From positions 62,001-126,000 of the forward strand of contig NC_004349.1 of assembly GCF_000146165.2 (NCBI RefSeq): a DNA stretch of 64,000 bases, written 5' to 3'. Below, one piece after another: positions 17,656 through 27,169 of the stretch. The stretch's first letter is position 1. Each line of letters begins with the position of its first letter. The notes below the pieces were generated by a model. It was not told the DNA's origin and ran no database searches. It was given only the letters and a program-made list of their open reading frames with translations. A program made the position numbers and the translations under genes. The stretch is from Shewanella oneidensis MR-1 (GTDB lineage: Bacteria; Pseudomonadota; Gammaproteobacteria; Enterobacterales; Shewanellaceae).

Positions 17656-19470
17656 CTAATGAGAATGATGTAAGACTCCTGCAGCGACCATTGCTGTTGT
17701 GGCTACAGCTTGGCAACGAGGAGAGTCAATACAACCACCATGGTTAACCTTGTCACTTGTTTGTTGTTCATTTCGTTTGTATACCGTTTTGCCTTCTTTA
17801 ATCGTTTCAATTATCTGAATATCAGCCAGTTTTTCTGCGGGTATTGTTAGTGGGTTATCAGATAAAATTACCAAATCTGCCAGTTTGCCTACTTCCAGTG
17901 AGCCTTTACTCTCTTCCTCTTTATACTGGGTGGCCGCCCAAATGGTTTGAGATTTTAAGCCCTCCAATGGTGATGCTTTTTGCGCTGGGCCTAATACTCG
18001 CCCTGTTCGACTGATACGATTTACCGTTGCAGAGTAAACACGCATTGAATTTGGAAGTGCAACTGGAGAGTCATGGTGAGAGGTGTAAATCATGCCTAAC
18101 TCTCTTGCCCAACCCGTGGGGGAAATATTTTGGGCCCTTTCTTTACCTAATACCGAGTCCATATGCCAATCGCCCCAGTAGAAGGTATGCATGGGAAAGA
18201 AAGAAGGGAATACGCCGAGACGCTTAAAGCGCTCAATCTGATCTTGACGTGCCGTTTGTGCATGAATAGCGACAAAACCCCGATCGGGTTTCCCATATAT
18301 TTTCTCGCTAGCTTCAATCCCTTTTAGTAGTTGATCTATCGCGGCATCGCCATTGACATGGGTGAGTAATTGCCAGCCTTTACTTTGAGCTAAGGCAATA
18401 TATTCTGCCGCTTTTTCATCACTCATACTCGGATAGCCTTTATAATCAGGCTCTTGTCCTACGGGGGGAATTAAGTAAGGTTTTGTTAACCAAGCAGTCT
18501 TTCCTTGAGGTGAACCATCGAGATTTAACTTGGCTCCCGCTACACGAAACCCGTTGTTATAGTGAGCAGAAAAATAGGGAGGAGCAATAACTTCCTGCGC
18601 GGTTTGAATATCAGGATAAGCGGCGACATCAATCGGCAATTTTTGTTGCTGTGCTAGGTTATACATGGTTTTTACAGCGGAGCTTGAGGCTCGACCTTCT
18701 TGAGCCGTGGTATAACCAAAGCTAGCATAGAGCTTCATTCCTGCATTGAAAATGGCCTCATTTTCTGTTTCATTTAATTTGGCAAATAGCGGCAGCAGAG
18801 TGCCAAAAAATGCGGTTTCCTCTAATACGCCATTTGGGGTTTTTCCATCGGCCTCTCGGCGAATTTTGCCTCCTTCAGGATCTTTACTGTTCGAGTTAAA
18901 GCCTGCGAGCGTCAATGCTTTGGTATTTAAAGTGGCTAAGTGACCTGATTGGTGGATGATAAGAATGGGAATATCATTAGATACTGCATCTAATTCTTGG
19001 CGCGTTGGATGTCTTTGTTCAGCCAATTGCGAATCGTCATACCCAAATCCGAGTATGATGCCGTGCTTGGCATTTTCGGGTTTCTTGGCCCAAACCGTTA
19101 ACTCCCGTTGAAGTGCGGCAATATCATTCACGTGCCCATCTGGAAGAGCGAGTAGGTTTGCTGATAGCGCTTGGATCCCTGTGTTGAATACATGACCGTG
19201 TCCATCTATAAACCCTGGGATAAGTGTTTTACCGTTTAGATTGACCACTTGGGTATTGCTACCCTTTAGCTTCAATAAATCAGATGTCTTGCCTAGGGCG
19301 AGAATTCGCCCATTCTTCACTGCTAATGCCTCGGCTGTAGGGGCTGAATCGGTTACTGTCACAATGTTGCCGCCAATATAAATGGTTTCGGCATCGGTTT
19401 TTGGGGGGCTTGATGCATGAACGAATGGACTCAAGCTTAAACAGACAACAACTGACGATATGAACTTCAT
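17656..19470 (-). CDS. Exported YtcJ-type amidohydrolase, second paralogue
   Basis: 604 residues. Signal peptide MKFISSVVVCLSLSPFVHAS, then TIYIGGNIVTV, metal ligands in GFIDGHGHVF, IIHQSGHLATLN, LTHVNGDAAIDQ, VAIHAQTA, YTSHHDSPVALPNS, and the SLEVGKLADLVILSDNP tail. After the catalytic domain there is an unusual ~30-residue extension with two Cys (HGGCIDSPRCQ) and a hydrophobic VATTAMVAAGVLHHSH end. Faces the first amidohydrolase tail to tail with a 209-bp gap; the two are clearly diverged. Substrate unknown. Confidence 0.9.
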   Translation of the reverse strand: MKFISSVVVCLSLSPFVHASSPPKTDAETIYIGGNIVTVTDSAPTAEALAVKNGRILALGKTSDLLKLKGSNTQVVNLNGKTLIPGFIDGHGHVFNTGIQALSANLLALPDGHVNDIAALQRELTVWAKKPENAKHGIILGFGYDDSQLAEQRHPTRQELDAVSNDIPILIIHQSGHLATLNTKALTLAGFNSNSKDPEGGKIRREADGKTPNGVLEETAFFGTLLPLFAKLNETENEAIFNAGMKLYASFGYTTAQEGRASSSAVKTMYNLAQQQKLPIDVAAYPDIQTAQEVIAPPYFSAHYNNGFRVAGAKLNLDGSPQGKTAWLTKPYLIPPVGQEPDYKGYPSMSDEKAAEYIALAQSKGWQLLTHVNGDAAIDQLLKGIEASEKIYGKPDRGFVAIHAQTARQDQIERFKRLGVFPSFFPMHTFYWGDWHMDSVLGKERAQNISPTGWARELGMIYTSHHDSPVALPNSMRVYSATVNRISRTGRVLGPAQKASPLEGLKSQTIWAATQYKEEESKGSLEVGKLADLVILSDNPLTIPAEKLADIQIIETIKEGKTVYKRNEQQTSDKVNHGGCIDSPRCQAVATTAMVAAGVLHHSH

Positions 19471-20789
19471 TGAGTGGCTCCGTGTGATACTTCACTATAA
19501 GATTGTACGCGTTACTATTGTAAGTGATTACATAATGGTTAGATTCATTTTAGTATGTAATAAAGGCGTTGTTGATTAAATCATTTCATAGAACGTAATC
19601 GTTCCAAGACTTCTGGTCGATTAAGCAACTTGCTGGCGAACGGGCATACCCAATCTAATGACGTTGCTCATCGAGGGCGTTCAAAATTCTGTGTCAGGCT
19701 AATTTTTAAATTTCTAGCACGCTATCTAAACGTCCTTCAAAATAAATCGCTAACTGAGATAAACAAAGGCTCCAATTGTGGATTGGCATAGTCCATTTAT
19801 CTGAGGCGTTTAATATGCCTGCGTAAAGTAGCTTCAACAAGCTATTTTCATTAGGAAATGCACCTTTGGTTTTGGTGAGCTTTCTAAATTGGCGATGTAC
19901 AGCCTCAACCGCATTGGTCGTGTAAATCACTTTCCTGATATGTTCTGGGTACTTAAAATAATGGGACAAATTATGCCATTTGCGACGCCAAGAGTTGATT
20001 ACCAACGGATAAGCATCACCCCATTTGGCCTCCAGTTCGTCCAATGCCATCTCTGCGGCTTCTTTACTCACGGCTCGATACACAGGCTTTAAATCAGCCA
20101 TAAACGCTTTCTGATTTTTTGAGGCGACATACTTCATTGAGTTGCGGATCTGGTGGATAACGCATAGCTGTGTTTCCGTATGAGGGAAGATACTGGCTAT
20201 GGCCTCAGGGAAACCGGTCAAGCCGTCAACACAGGCGATAAGAATATCTTTTACACCACGATTATTCAGATCGGTCAGTACGGATAGCCAGTAATTAGCG
20301 CCTTCATTTTCGGATAAGTGAAGCCCTAAAATTTCCTTTTTTCCTTTCATATTAAGCGCTAACAATGTGTAAACGGCTTTACTGACGTAACGCCCATCCT
20401 CTTTGACTTTATAATGTATCGCATCAAGCCACACGATAGGATAATGGCTATCTAATGGGCGCTGCTGCCACGCTTTAAGTTCGGGGATGAGTTTGTCAGT
20501 GATAGCACTGACTGTTGCGTTAGACACATTGAGCCCATACATATCTTCAACATGTTGATTAATATCGCGATAGCTCATACCTATACTGAACATCGACAAC
20601 ACTTTACGTTCGATTTCATCGGTTAGTGTAGTTTGATTTTTCTTAATCAACTGAGGCTCAAAGGTGCCATTGCGGTCTCTAGGCGCGTCTAACTCAAAGT
20701 TACCGGACGGATGCTTAATGGTCTTAGGGGTTTTGCCATTTTTACGATTAGGCTGAGGATCATGTGCTAAATGCTGCTCAAGCTCAGCC

Positions 20790-22127
20790 CTGAAGAATCC
20801 CCTGATGATTTTCAGATAAATCATTAAATTAGAGTGAACTTGCACCTTGAAGTGTGATCAGATGGAAGTGCGAACAAACATCAATCACAGGGCATCAAGG
20901 TGCAAGTGTTAACTATCTTACATCAATCTCTCTATCAACATTGTCCAGAAATCCATCAAAAGCGACTGAATACACTCATGGTCGCCTGCAAAGCCCTCAT
21001 CAACGCGGATTGTCTCACCCTCACGCATTTAGGGCGGCACATTGATGGCACCAGCACTCATACTAAACACTCAATAAAACGCATGGATAGATTATTGGGC
21101 AACCCGCACCTTCACCATGAAAGACTGGCTGTTTATCAGTGGCATGCAAAGTGGCTGCTAACAGCACATACGATGCCGACCATACTGGTGGATTGGTCTG
21201 ATATGCGTGAAGGTCGTGAACTGATTGCACTACGCGCCTCTATTGCGATTAAGGGCCGCTCTATCACGCTCTACGAGCGAACATTTCCGTTAGTACTACA
21301 AGGCACACAAACTGCCCATAATCAGTTTCTGAATGAACTCCATAAAGTGTTACCTGACAATATTACCCCGCTGATAGTCACTGACGCGGGCTTCCGTAAT
21401 CCATGGTTTCGAAAAGTCGAGCAGCTCGGTTGGTATTGGCTGGGTCGTGTCAGAGGATTAAGTGTCTATCGGCTGCACCCCTTCGGTCGCCAATTTTCGC
21501 TAAAAGCGCTTTATCCCAAAGCCAGTCGTCGCGCAAAACATGTTGGGCGAGTGGCGTTATCGGTAAAGAAACCCTTGTTATGCGAGATGGTATTGTTCAG
21601 GGCTCCAAGTAAAGGCAGAAAAGGTCAGCGAAGTACGACAACAGACTGTCACCATACGGCGCAATGGACGTATGAACTGACCGCCAAAGAGCCTTGGGCA
21701 CTGGTGACCAACTTGACCATAGAAGCCATGTCGCCTCAAAAACTGGTTAATATTTACCAAAAACGGATGCAAATAGAAGAAACCTTTAGAGATTTAAAAA
21801 GCCCCGCTTATGGCTTTGGTTTACGTCATAGCAGAACACGTTATGCGGCGAGGATGGACATACTGCTATTGATAGCATTATTGGTACAACTGGCATTTTG
21901 GTGGGTAGGATTATACGGAGAAACACAGCAATTACAGCGGCACTTCCAAGCCAACACGGTAAAGAAAAGGAATGTGCTATCAACAATCAGGATGGGCAAA
22001 GAACTGCTGCGGCGACGGCATGACTACCCCATATCAGCAGATGATTTGCTTTGTGCTGCGAAGAAACTAGCCCAACTCTCATTAACTCATGGTTGTTGGG
22101 GCTATGAATTATGAGGGGATCCTACAG
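20790..22127 (+). mobile_element. IS10-like (IS4-family) element, complete, 1338 bp
   Basis: Ends CTGAAGAATCCCCTGATG and, inverted, CTGTAGGATCCCCTCATAAT resemble IS10 ends. Flanked by 9-bp repeats AGCTCAGCC (20781-20789, 22128-22136), which fit the NGCTNAGCN target preference of IS10. Identical in length to the copy at 58585-59922. Confidence 0.92.
20900..22114 (+). CDS. IS10-like transposase
   Basis: 404 residues, close to IS10 transposase length. First Asp in TILVDWSDM, second in LIVTDAGFRNPWF, and the IS4-family YREK signature YQKRMQIEETFRDLK with the catalytic Glu. The C-terminus ends GCWGYEL. Cut-and-paste transposase acting through hairpin intermediates in studied relatives. Intact, and apparently recently active since near-identical copies exist here. 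Confidence 0.94.
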   Translation: MQVLTILHQSLYQHCPEIHQKRLNTLMVACKALINADCLTLTHLGRHIDGTSTHTKHSIKRMDRLLGNPHLHHERLAVYQWHAKWLLTAHTMPTILVDWSDMREGRELIALRASIAIKGRSITLYERTFPLVLQGTQTAHNQFLNELHKVLPDNITPLIVTDAGFRNPWFRKVEQLGWYWLGRVRGLSVYRLHPFGRQFSLKALYPKASRRAKHVGRVALSVKKPLLCEMVLFRAPSKGRKGQRSTTTDCHHTAQWTYELTAKEPWALVTNLTIEAMSPQKLVNIYQKRMQIEETFRDLKSPAYGFGLRHSRTRYAARMDILLLIALLVQLAFWWVGLYGETQQLQRHFQANTVKKRNVLSTIRMGKELLRRRHDYPISADDLLCAAKKLAQLSLTHGCWGYEL

Positions 22128-22377
22128 AGCTCAGCCTGGAGAGCCGCTTCAGTGAGTTGCTTGATCAGTGGGCCAAGAATGCTGTCTTTACCTGTGAGGC
22201 TTTTACCTGACTGCAGATCTTTAAGGGCTTGTTCGAAGTTAAAAGGTTGGGTCATGTGTCATTCCTGTTTTTGAATATTTTACTGAAATGACACAGAATT
22301 ATGAACACTACCTGCTCATCGCCTTCACACCTGCCAACGCCTCTGCGACTTGCCCATTTTAGCATTGGACTATTCAA

Positions 22378-23203
22378 GGTTCTGTCGCAAAGTTGACAAT
22401 AAGAGTTTAACAGTGAATGATCTTTCGATATGAATTTGGAGCATCCACTGCATGCCCCTCAATTTTTCTGGCAGACATTTTCCATCTGATATCATCATGC
22501 AAGCGCTACGATATTACCTTGCCTATAAACTTAGTTACCGTGAAATTGAGGAAATGTTCGCAGAGCGAAACATTCATTTTGACCACTCAACACTGAACCG
22601 CTGGGTTATCAAATATGCACCTCTGCTCGAAGCCATATTCAGGAAGAAAAAGCGTCCAATATCTGGCTCGTGGCGAATGGATGAAACTTACATAAAAATG
22701 AAGGGGCAGTGGGCTTACTATTATCGTGCAGTGGATAAATTCAGCGCGGTGATTGATTTTTACTTGAGTGAAACCCGTGATGAGAAGGCCGCACACGCTT
22801 TTTTCACTAAAGCTATCAATCAACATGGCTTACCTGAGAAGGTGGTTATTGATAAAAGTGGCGCCAATGCTGCAGCGTTAGATACTGTTAACATTCGGCT
22901 GTGGCTATCAGGATGTATGCTCTTTATGATTGAGGTGCTTACCGTTAAATATTTGAATAATATTGTCGAGCAAAGCCACCGAAAAGTGAAGGGTAAAATT
23001 AATGCCTAGGCTGGAAGTCTTGGGAAGGGGCTGAGTCAACACTGGCTGGCGTTGAGCTTTGGTCCATGATTAAGTTGGGGCAAATGGACACGGCTCAAAT
23101 GATGACCCCGTGGGAACAATTTTATTCTTTAACGGCCTAGTTGTATCTGAAGGATACTGCCCCTTCAATTTGGAGCGGCAAGATCTCAGTTTGCGACAGA
23201 ACC
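22378..23203 (+). mobile_element. IS6-family element, copy 3 (826 bp)
   Basis: Bounded by GGTTCTGTCGCAAAGTTGAC and TTTGCGACAGAACC. Near-identical to copy 2 but in the opposite orientation. No target duplication (tattcaa / gcttaagt). Its left end truncates the IS903-like remnant. Confidence 0.88.
22452..23139 (+). pseudogene. IS6-family transposase with a C-terminal frameshift
   Basis: 185 residues are read before a premature stop at 23007-23009; the catalytic WRMDETYIKMKG, VIDKSGANAAAL and NNIVEQSHRK are all present. The stop results from the same 4-nt deletion as in copy 2 (aaaattaatgcctagg). The original C-terminus continues in another frame to WEQFYSLTA at 23139. Loss of ~40 C-terminal residues after the Glu may or may not abolish activity. 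Confidence 0.8.
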
Positions 23204-23310
23204 GCTTAAGTCACCAATGCCGCTTCAGTGAGTTTAAGGCCCGTAAGGTCTTTACTATCACGCAGAAATTTGAACACTACCATTCCGTTTTCACCATTTT
23301 CAAAATATTA
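23204..23310. other. Probable decayed IS256-type end upstream of the chemoreceptor
   Basis: Contains gccgcttcagtgagtt, found near the start of the IS256 transposase genes, and TTGAACACTACC, close to the IS256 end GAACACTACC. Probably a small degenerate remnant; it lies where the chemoreceptor promoter should be. Confidence 0.35.
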
Positions 23311-23323
23311 AATTGGAGATTTT

Positions 23324-24964
23324 ATGTTTAAAAACATGACTTTAGCACAGAGATTGATCTCTGTTTTTTTTATTCTTTCTTTACTTGTTTTGGGGGTAGC
23401 TTGGTTTTCAGTTGTTCAACTTGCTGGTTTGCATAGTAATACAACTAAAATTACTGAGAATCTGATCCCTTCTATTCGTTCGTCCGCTCAAATGCATATT
23501 GCCTTGCTTGATGCACGGCGTAACGAATTGAATATGGTTATTGACGTGATGACACACGATTCCGCAGCAATAGAGATTAGCAAACAGCGCTTTGAGACAG
23601 CCAAAAGCGAATTTGAAGCTGGCGCCCAACAATATGCCAAACTGAATTTTGTGTCTGAGCAAGATGAACAACTGTTTATTAAACTTGGCGAGGCTGCCGA
23701 AAAATATTTCTCTGCACACTCGTCATTGGTTTCTGCGATTGACCAAGGAGATATGGCAAGTGCAAATATAATGATCAAAACATTGACCAGACAGACTTTA
23801 GAGGTAGCAGGTGAAGAAACGATGAATTTGCGACATGAAAATGATCGCGCTGCACAGGAGATGGTATTACAGAGTGAGAATGCCTATAAAACAGCCAAAA
23901 TGCTCAGCATTATAGTGGGTTTTAGTACAATATTTTTTGTGGTGGTTATGGCATTTTTGCTGATTCGTCAGATCCAAAACCCCATAATGTGGTTATTGAA
24001 ACAAACTCATGAGGTATCTGCTGGCAACTTAACGAATAAACTCAACATGAATGCGTTTGCCCGTGATGAGTTTGGTCAGTTGGCAGAGAGTTTTAACGAG
24101 ATGCAAGATAACTTGCATATGTTGGTTAGCGAGGTTTCTAACTCTATAGTACAACTTAGCTCCGCAGCGGAAGAGATCAGTTCAGTTGCTTTGCATTCTT
24201 CCAACAATATGGAGACTCAGCAAAATGAGTTAAACCAGTTGGCAACCGCAATGCATGAGATGCAGGCTACTGTGCAAGACGTCGCTCGTAATACCAACGA
24301 TGCCGCTAATGCAGCGACACAGGCAAGTGACACCGCTACACAAGGTAGTGAAACTGTGAATGACTCGATTGTACGAATTGATAAGGTTGCCGGAGCAATA
24401 GAAGCAACTGCTGTAGTGATCCGCAAATTAGGAGATGATAGTCGTAATATCGGGATGGTCTTGGAGGTGATCCAAGGTATCGCAGAACAAACCAACTTGT
24501 TAGCATTGAATGCGGCCATTGAAGCTGCAAGGGCTGGCGAGCAAGGTAGAGGGTTTGCTGTTGTGGCTGATGAGGTACGAACACTAGCTAAACGGACACA
24601 GGACTCAACCTCTCACATCAATAGTATCATTTCTGAATTACAGCTACGGGCCAATGAAGCAGAGGAAACAATGCAACAAAGCCAAGAGATGATGATAGAA
24701 ACTGTTTGCAAGGCAAGAGAAGCTGGTGAGTCGATTGCTAAAATAAGCAGCTCAGTGAGTTGTATTTCTCAAATGAATATTCAGATTGCTACCGCAACGG
24801 AAGAACAGGGAGCCGTAAGCGAAGAGCTAAACCGTAATGTGGCAAATATTAGCGGGGCTTCCGAAGATGTGGCAACCGGCGCGAAACAGATGGCAATGGC
24901 ATGTAACGATTTAAGTCATCTGGCCACGCAGTTACAGGATATGGTGAAGAAGTTTCATATTTAA
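23324..24964 (+). CDS. Methyl-accepting chemotaxis protein
   Basis: 546 residues. N-terminal transmembrane helix (~10-32), a periplasmic four-helix-bundle-type sensor domain (~33-190), second transmembrane helix ([20 protein letters not shown], ~192-212), HAMP ([20 protein letters not shown]) and a cytoplasmic signalling domain with the hairpin tip [20 protein letters not shown]. Glu/Gln-rich methylation segments flank the tip. There is no C-terminal pentapeptide for CheR binding (ends MVKKFHI). Ligand unknown. Start supported by TTGGAG. Intact but surrounded by IS debris. Confidence 0.95.
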   Translation: MFKNMTLAQRLISVFFILSLLVLGVAWFSVVQLAGLHSNTTKITENLIPSIRSSAQMHIALLDARRNELNMVIDVMTHDSAAIEISKQRFETAKSEFEAGAQQYAKLNFVSEQDEQLFIKLGEAAEKYFSAHSSLVSAIDQGDMASANIMIKTLTRQTLEVAGEETMNLRHENDRAAQEMVLQSENAYKTAKMLSIIVGFSTIFFVVVMAFLLIRQIQNPIMWLLKQTHEVSAGNLTNKLNMNAFARDEFGQLAESFNEMQDNLHMLVSEVSNSIVQLSSAAEEISSVALHSSNNMETQQNELNQLATAMHEMQATVQDVARNTNDAANAATQASDTATQGSETVNDSIVRIDKVAGAIEATAVVIRKLGDDSRNIGMVLEVIQGIAEQTNLLALNAAIEAARAGEQGRGFAVVADEVRTLAKRTQDSTSHINSIISELQLRANEAEETMQQSQEMMIETVCKAREAGESIAKISSSVSCISQMNIQIATATEEQGAVSEELNRNVANISGASEDVATGAKQMAMACNDLSHLATQLQDMVKKFHI

Positions 24965-24966
24965 CC

Positions 24967-24983
24967 GACTTTGTTTCCTAAAT
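24967..24983. repeat. Solo IS5-family terminal-repeat scrap
   Basis: GACTTTGTTTCCTAAAT differs by one base from the end of the IS5-family element at 45835 (GGCTTTGTTTCCTAAAT). No adjoining transposase sequence, so it is a scar left by deletion. Confidence 0.5.
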
Positions 24984-25012
24984 AACTTGAGATCGGTTTA
25001 ACGAACCATAAC

Positions 25013-25087
25013 GGTAGTGTTCATAATTCTGTGTCATTCCTGTTTTTGAATATTTTACTGAAATGACACAGAATTATGAACACTACC
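25013..25087. mobile_element. 75-bp MITE-like palindrome made from IS256 left ends
   Basis: Perfect 26-bp terminal inverted repeats beginning GGTAGTGTTCATAATTCTG enclose a 23-bp spacer equal to the inverse of the IS256 leader. The right 49 bp are exactly the inverted left end of the IS256 copies, and the left 26 bp are a second copy of the terminal repeat. The internal GTGTCATT/AATGACAC dyad of the leader is the likely switch point. No clear 8-bp direct repeat flanks it. It could be mobilised in trans or be a dead by-product. Confidence 0.75.
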
Positions 25088-25401
25088 ATGGTTGTAGGCC
25101 TCAATCATCATTTGTACATGATGATAAGAACATTTATCCAATTAAATTTTTCTTTTCTACATCTGAAATTCTTGAATCATTTAATGATTTTGAAGATGAG
25201 TCATTGCCCGATAGTTTCAGAAAGTATGAAATGTTATCTTTTGCTTATGATCCTGGCTCTGACATCTATTCTATCTCTTTGAGTAAAGTTGATTTTGGTA
25301 AAGTGTATTTTTATGTCTTACATGAAGACGCTGAGATTTTTGGTATATGGAGTTCATTTCAGTTATTTATTGAGTCGATAGTTGATGATTCTAATGTGTA
25401 A
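25088..25401 (+). pseudogene. SUKH/SMI1-KNR4-like immunity protein, 5'-truncated
   Basis: About 100 residues: HDDKNIYPIKFFFSTSEILE, LPDSFRKYEMLSFAYDPGSD, IYSISLSKVDFGKVYFYVLH, ending IVDDSNV. The D-x-G-x-D-x-x-x-x-S-L-S...GKVYF pattern is the C-terminal part of SMI1/KNR4 (SUKH) immunity proteins for polymorphic toxins. Its apparent start lies inside the MITE-like palindrome, so the first ~40-50 native residues are missing. Likely inactive. Confidence 0.6.
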
Positions 25402-25825
25402 TTAATAAAAGCCGGAAATGTTTGATGATGTTTTCCGTTTTTGTCTGTCATTACGCTAATATCTAGTATGTTGGTGTGTAGTGGCATAGTGCTCTTGGGT
25501 ACTTTAGCCCTGAAAACTTTGAATTAAAAATTAGTGTTTAACAAAGTGTCCACTATTACTGGGTCAGATCTTTTGCTAATTAATCAATATTTTCGGACAC
25601 TTCTTTAATGAAACTCATATATTCTCCGCTCATTGGTACTTCGAAAGATAAAAGGCAGGCTAAAAATCTGACAAAAAATTCAAACAAAACAACCGTAACA
25701 TCGCATTTCAATGAGACAGAAAACGCTGCGCGTTGACTGCCCCATCTTTAGCCGTTTGTTAAAAAATTTAGACTACTTTATAAACCTAACATATAATGTC
25801 CCTTTAGCTATATAACCACAAGCAT
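25402..25825. other. Non-coding stretch with an IS3-end scrap
   Basis: No supported gene. Around 25550 AAGTGTCCACTATTACTGGG followed by tcagatct resembles an IS3-type end, and tcggacacttctttaatg follows at 25593; probably the footprint of a lost element. Confidence 0.3.
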
Positions 25826-26181
25826 ATGAAACATAAGAATATTAGTGAAACGATTAATACGATATCTTCAGATCGTCTTAACAGTGATAGAAACTACTTT
25901 AATCTCACATCAAATGAAGAATGCTTAGGTCTATAATTGTGGAACTATGCACTCTCTGCATCATTTTTCAAACTAATTAGTATCTTTGAAGTAGCCTTAC
26001 GGAACACTATTCATAGAGAACTATCACTGAAGCAAACCGTCAACAAGGGCACGCGTTTGATAATGATAGGTATGAATACCTAATCGCACAAAATCATTTA
26101 CAAGAAAAAACTGTAGAACTTATTCGAAAAATGACCATCTTAGGTCAAAAAGAAGGCAAGTGGCTAGAGTTACCGGAGTAG
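25826..26181 (+). pseudogene. Abi-like (abortive-infection family) pseudogene
   Basis: Reads MKHKNISETINTISSDRLNS, then a stop within ECLGL*LWNYALSASFFKLI, then SIFEVALRNTIHREL, then frameshifted sequence to about 26181. The RL...YLWN..LS.AF...L...EVALRN.IH pattern is that of the Abi-like (AbiD/F-type) family implicated in phage defence. An in-frame TAA plus at least one frameshift and a missing C-terminus make it dead. Confidence 0.6.
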
Positions 26182-26761
26182 ATCATAGCAATCAAGGTTC
26201 CCTAGGGACTCAATGTCAAAATTAGATTATTAATCTAATTTTTAATTTGATAAAAATGCAAAAAAAAACCTTTTATTACATGATGTTAGTGAGTAATAAA
26301 AAGTTTATAACCTTTTACTATAATTGTGATTAATCTTCAACCATGATTACCTCAAAGCATTTACGCATTAACTAGTGAATTATTTATTATTTATTATTTA
26401 TTCATCCATGGTGGTGCATAGCTGTTACATTCTATGAACTTGATTAATCTTATGATGACTTTGGGTTGTAAAATTTTACACGTTTCAACATTGTGTGCAC
26501 TGTGTACATGGTCTTCAATAGCATTAGATGGATGTTAATATGTTTTTCTTGATTTTTTAATTCTAGAAATATGATGGCCAGCTGCGAAAATGATGTTGAG
26601 TTAATACTTTAGTAGATAAATGAAAAGTTAATTTATCATTTCAATATATCTTTGGCATTAATTTGTTATGAATAACTCATGTTGGAGGGGTATATATAAA
26701 TAATATCTCGCCGAAAAAGTTTGTTATTGAGTTATTAAGCATTTCAATAAATGGAGAAGGC
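26182..26761. other. AT-rich intergenic region before the winged-helix gene
   Basis: Very AT-rich with TTTATTATT-type runs and no credible ORF. It must hold the promoter of the winged-helix/EAL gene pair; AATGGAGAAGGC directly precedes the ATG at 26762. The low GC resembles the two following genes and suggests they arrived together from an AT-rich source. Confidence 0.4.
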
Positions 26762-27148
26762 ATGAAAGTTCAAAATCAAGCTATCATTACGTTTAAAAAT
26801 ATATCACCATCAAACAAGATGCAATGCAATGCTATCTGCTGCTTATCATGCGGAAAATGTGATAATAATATCATTCCTTATATTGAAAAGCATTCTTTAT
26901 CTCCATCAGATGCAATAGAGCATGTTAGAAATCTTAATGAGAATGCCATGAGGGCACTTTGTTTATTAATATGCAATAAGTATTCATCTTACGATGAGCT
27001 AATTCATCATATTTGGGAAGGCCGTATTGTTGGCTCTGGTAGTTTGCCAGTTGTAATACATGAGGTCAGATTGTTTTTAAAAAAATGTCCATCTTTAAAG
27101 GTCGTGAATGTAAGAACAAAGGGGTACATGCTAGTCGAAACTAACTAG
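26762..27148 (+). CDS. Winged-helix (OmpR/ToxR-type) DNA-binding protein
   Basis: 128 residues. The C-terminal ~90 match the Trans_reg_C winged helix: LNENAMRALCLLICNKYSSY, then ELIHHIWEGRIVGSGSLPVV, a recognition-helix region, and VVNVRTKGYML for the wing. The N-terminus has a Cys cluster (CNAICCLSCGKC) in place of a receiver domain, perhaps a metal or redox site. No transmembrane helix. Strong RBS GGAGAAGG. It lies 21 nt before an EAL-domain gene, probably one operon. Target genes unknown; the downstream lipoprotein locus is a candidate. Confidence 0.75.
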   Translation: MKVQNQAIITFKNISPSNKMQCNAICCLSCGKCDNNIIPYIEKHSLSPSDAIEHVRNLNENAMRALCLLICNKYSSYDELIHHIWEGRIVGSGSLPVVIHEVRLFLKKCPSLKVVNVRTKGYMLVETN

Positions 27149-27169
27149 CTTAAATATATCGGAGAGCTT

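Larger units (their letters stand above)
19706..22256 (-). pseudogene. IS256-family transposase split by an IS10-like insertion
   Basis: The N-terminal ~48 residues (22256 down to 22128) and the remaining ~352 (20789 down to 19706) match copy 1. The break falls in LQAELEQHLA. An ATG inside the IS10 terminal region creates a chimeric open frame from 20845 that should not be annotated as a native start. Excision of the IS10 element with one repeat would restore the gene. Confidence 0.88.
19673..22312 (-). mobile_element. IS256-family element, copy 2, interrupted by an IS10-like element
   Basis: Same ends as copy 1 (GAGGGCGTTC at 19673, GAACACTACC at 22312), flanked by the direct repeat TGCTCATC at 19665-19672 and 22313-22320. 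An IS10-like element (20790-22127) sits inside its transposase gene. Subtracting that and the 9-bp repeat gives the normal 1293 bp. Confidence 0.9.
19564..22377 (-). mobile_element. IS903-like (IS5-family) remnant interrupted by IS256 copy 2
   Basis: The left end GGCGTTGTTGATTAAATC at 19564 resembles IS903-group terminal repeats. Minus-strand coding on both sides of the IS256 insertion (22377-22321, then 19672-19600) joins to NGQVAEALAGVKAMSNVIRLGMPVR, the transposase C-terminus also seen at 48045. Only the last ~60 codons and the end remain; the rest was removed where the IS6 element begins at 22378. Confidence 0.7.

Noticed and set aside
19706-20845. Shortened IS256 transposase with its own start (MQVHSNLMIY...)
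   Set aside because: The first ~18 codons come from the IS10-like terminal region; it is a chimeric frame created by the insertion.
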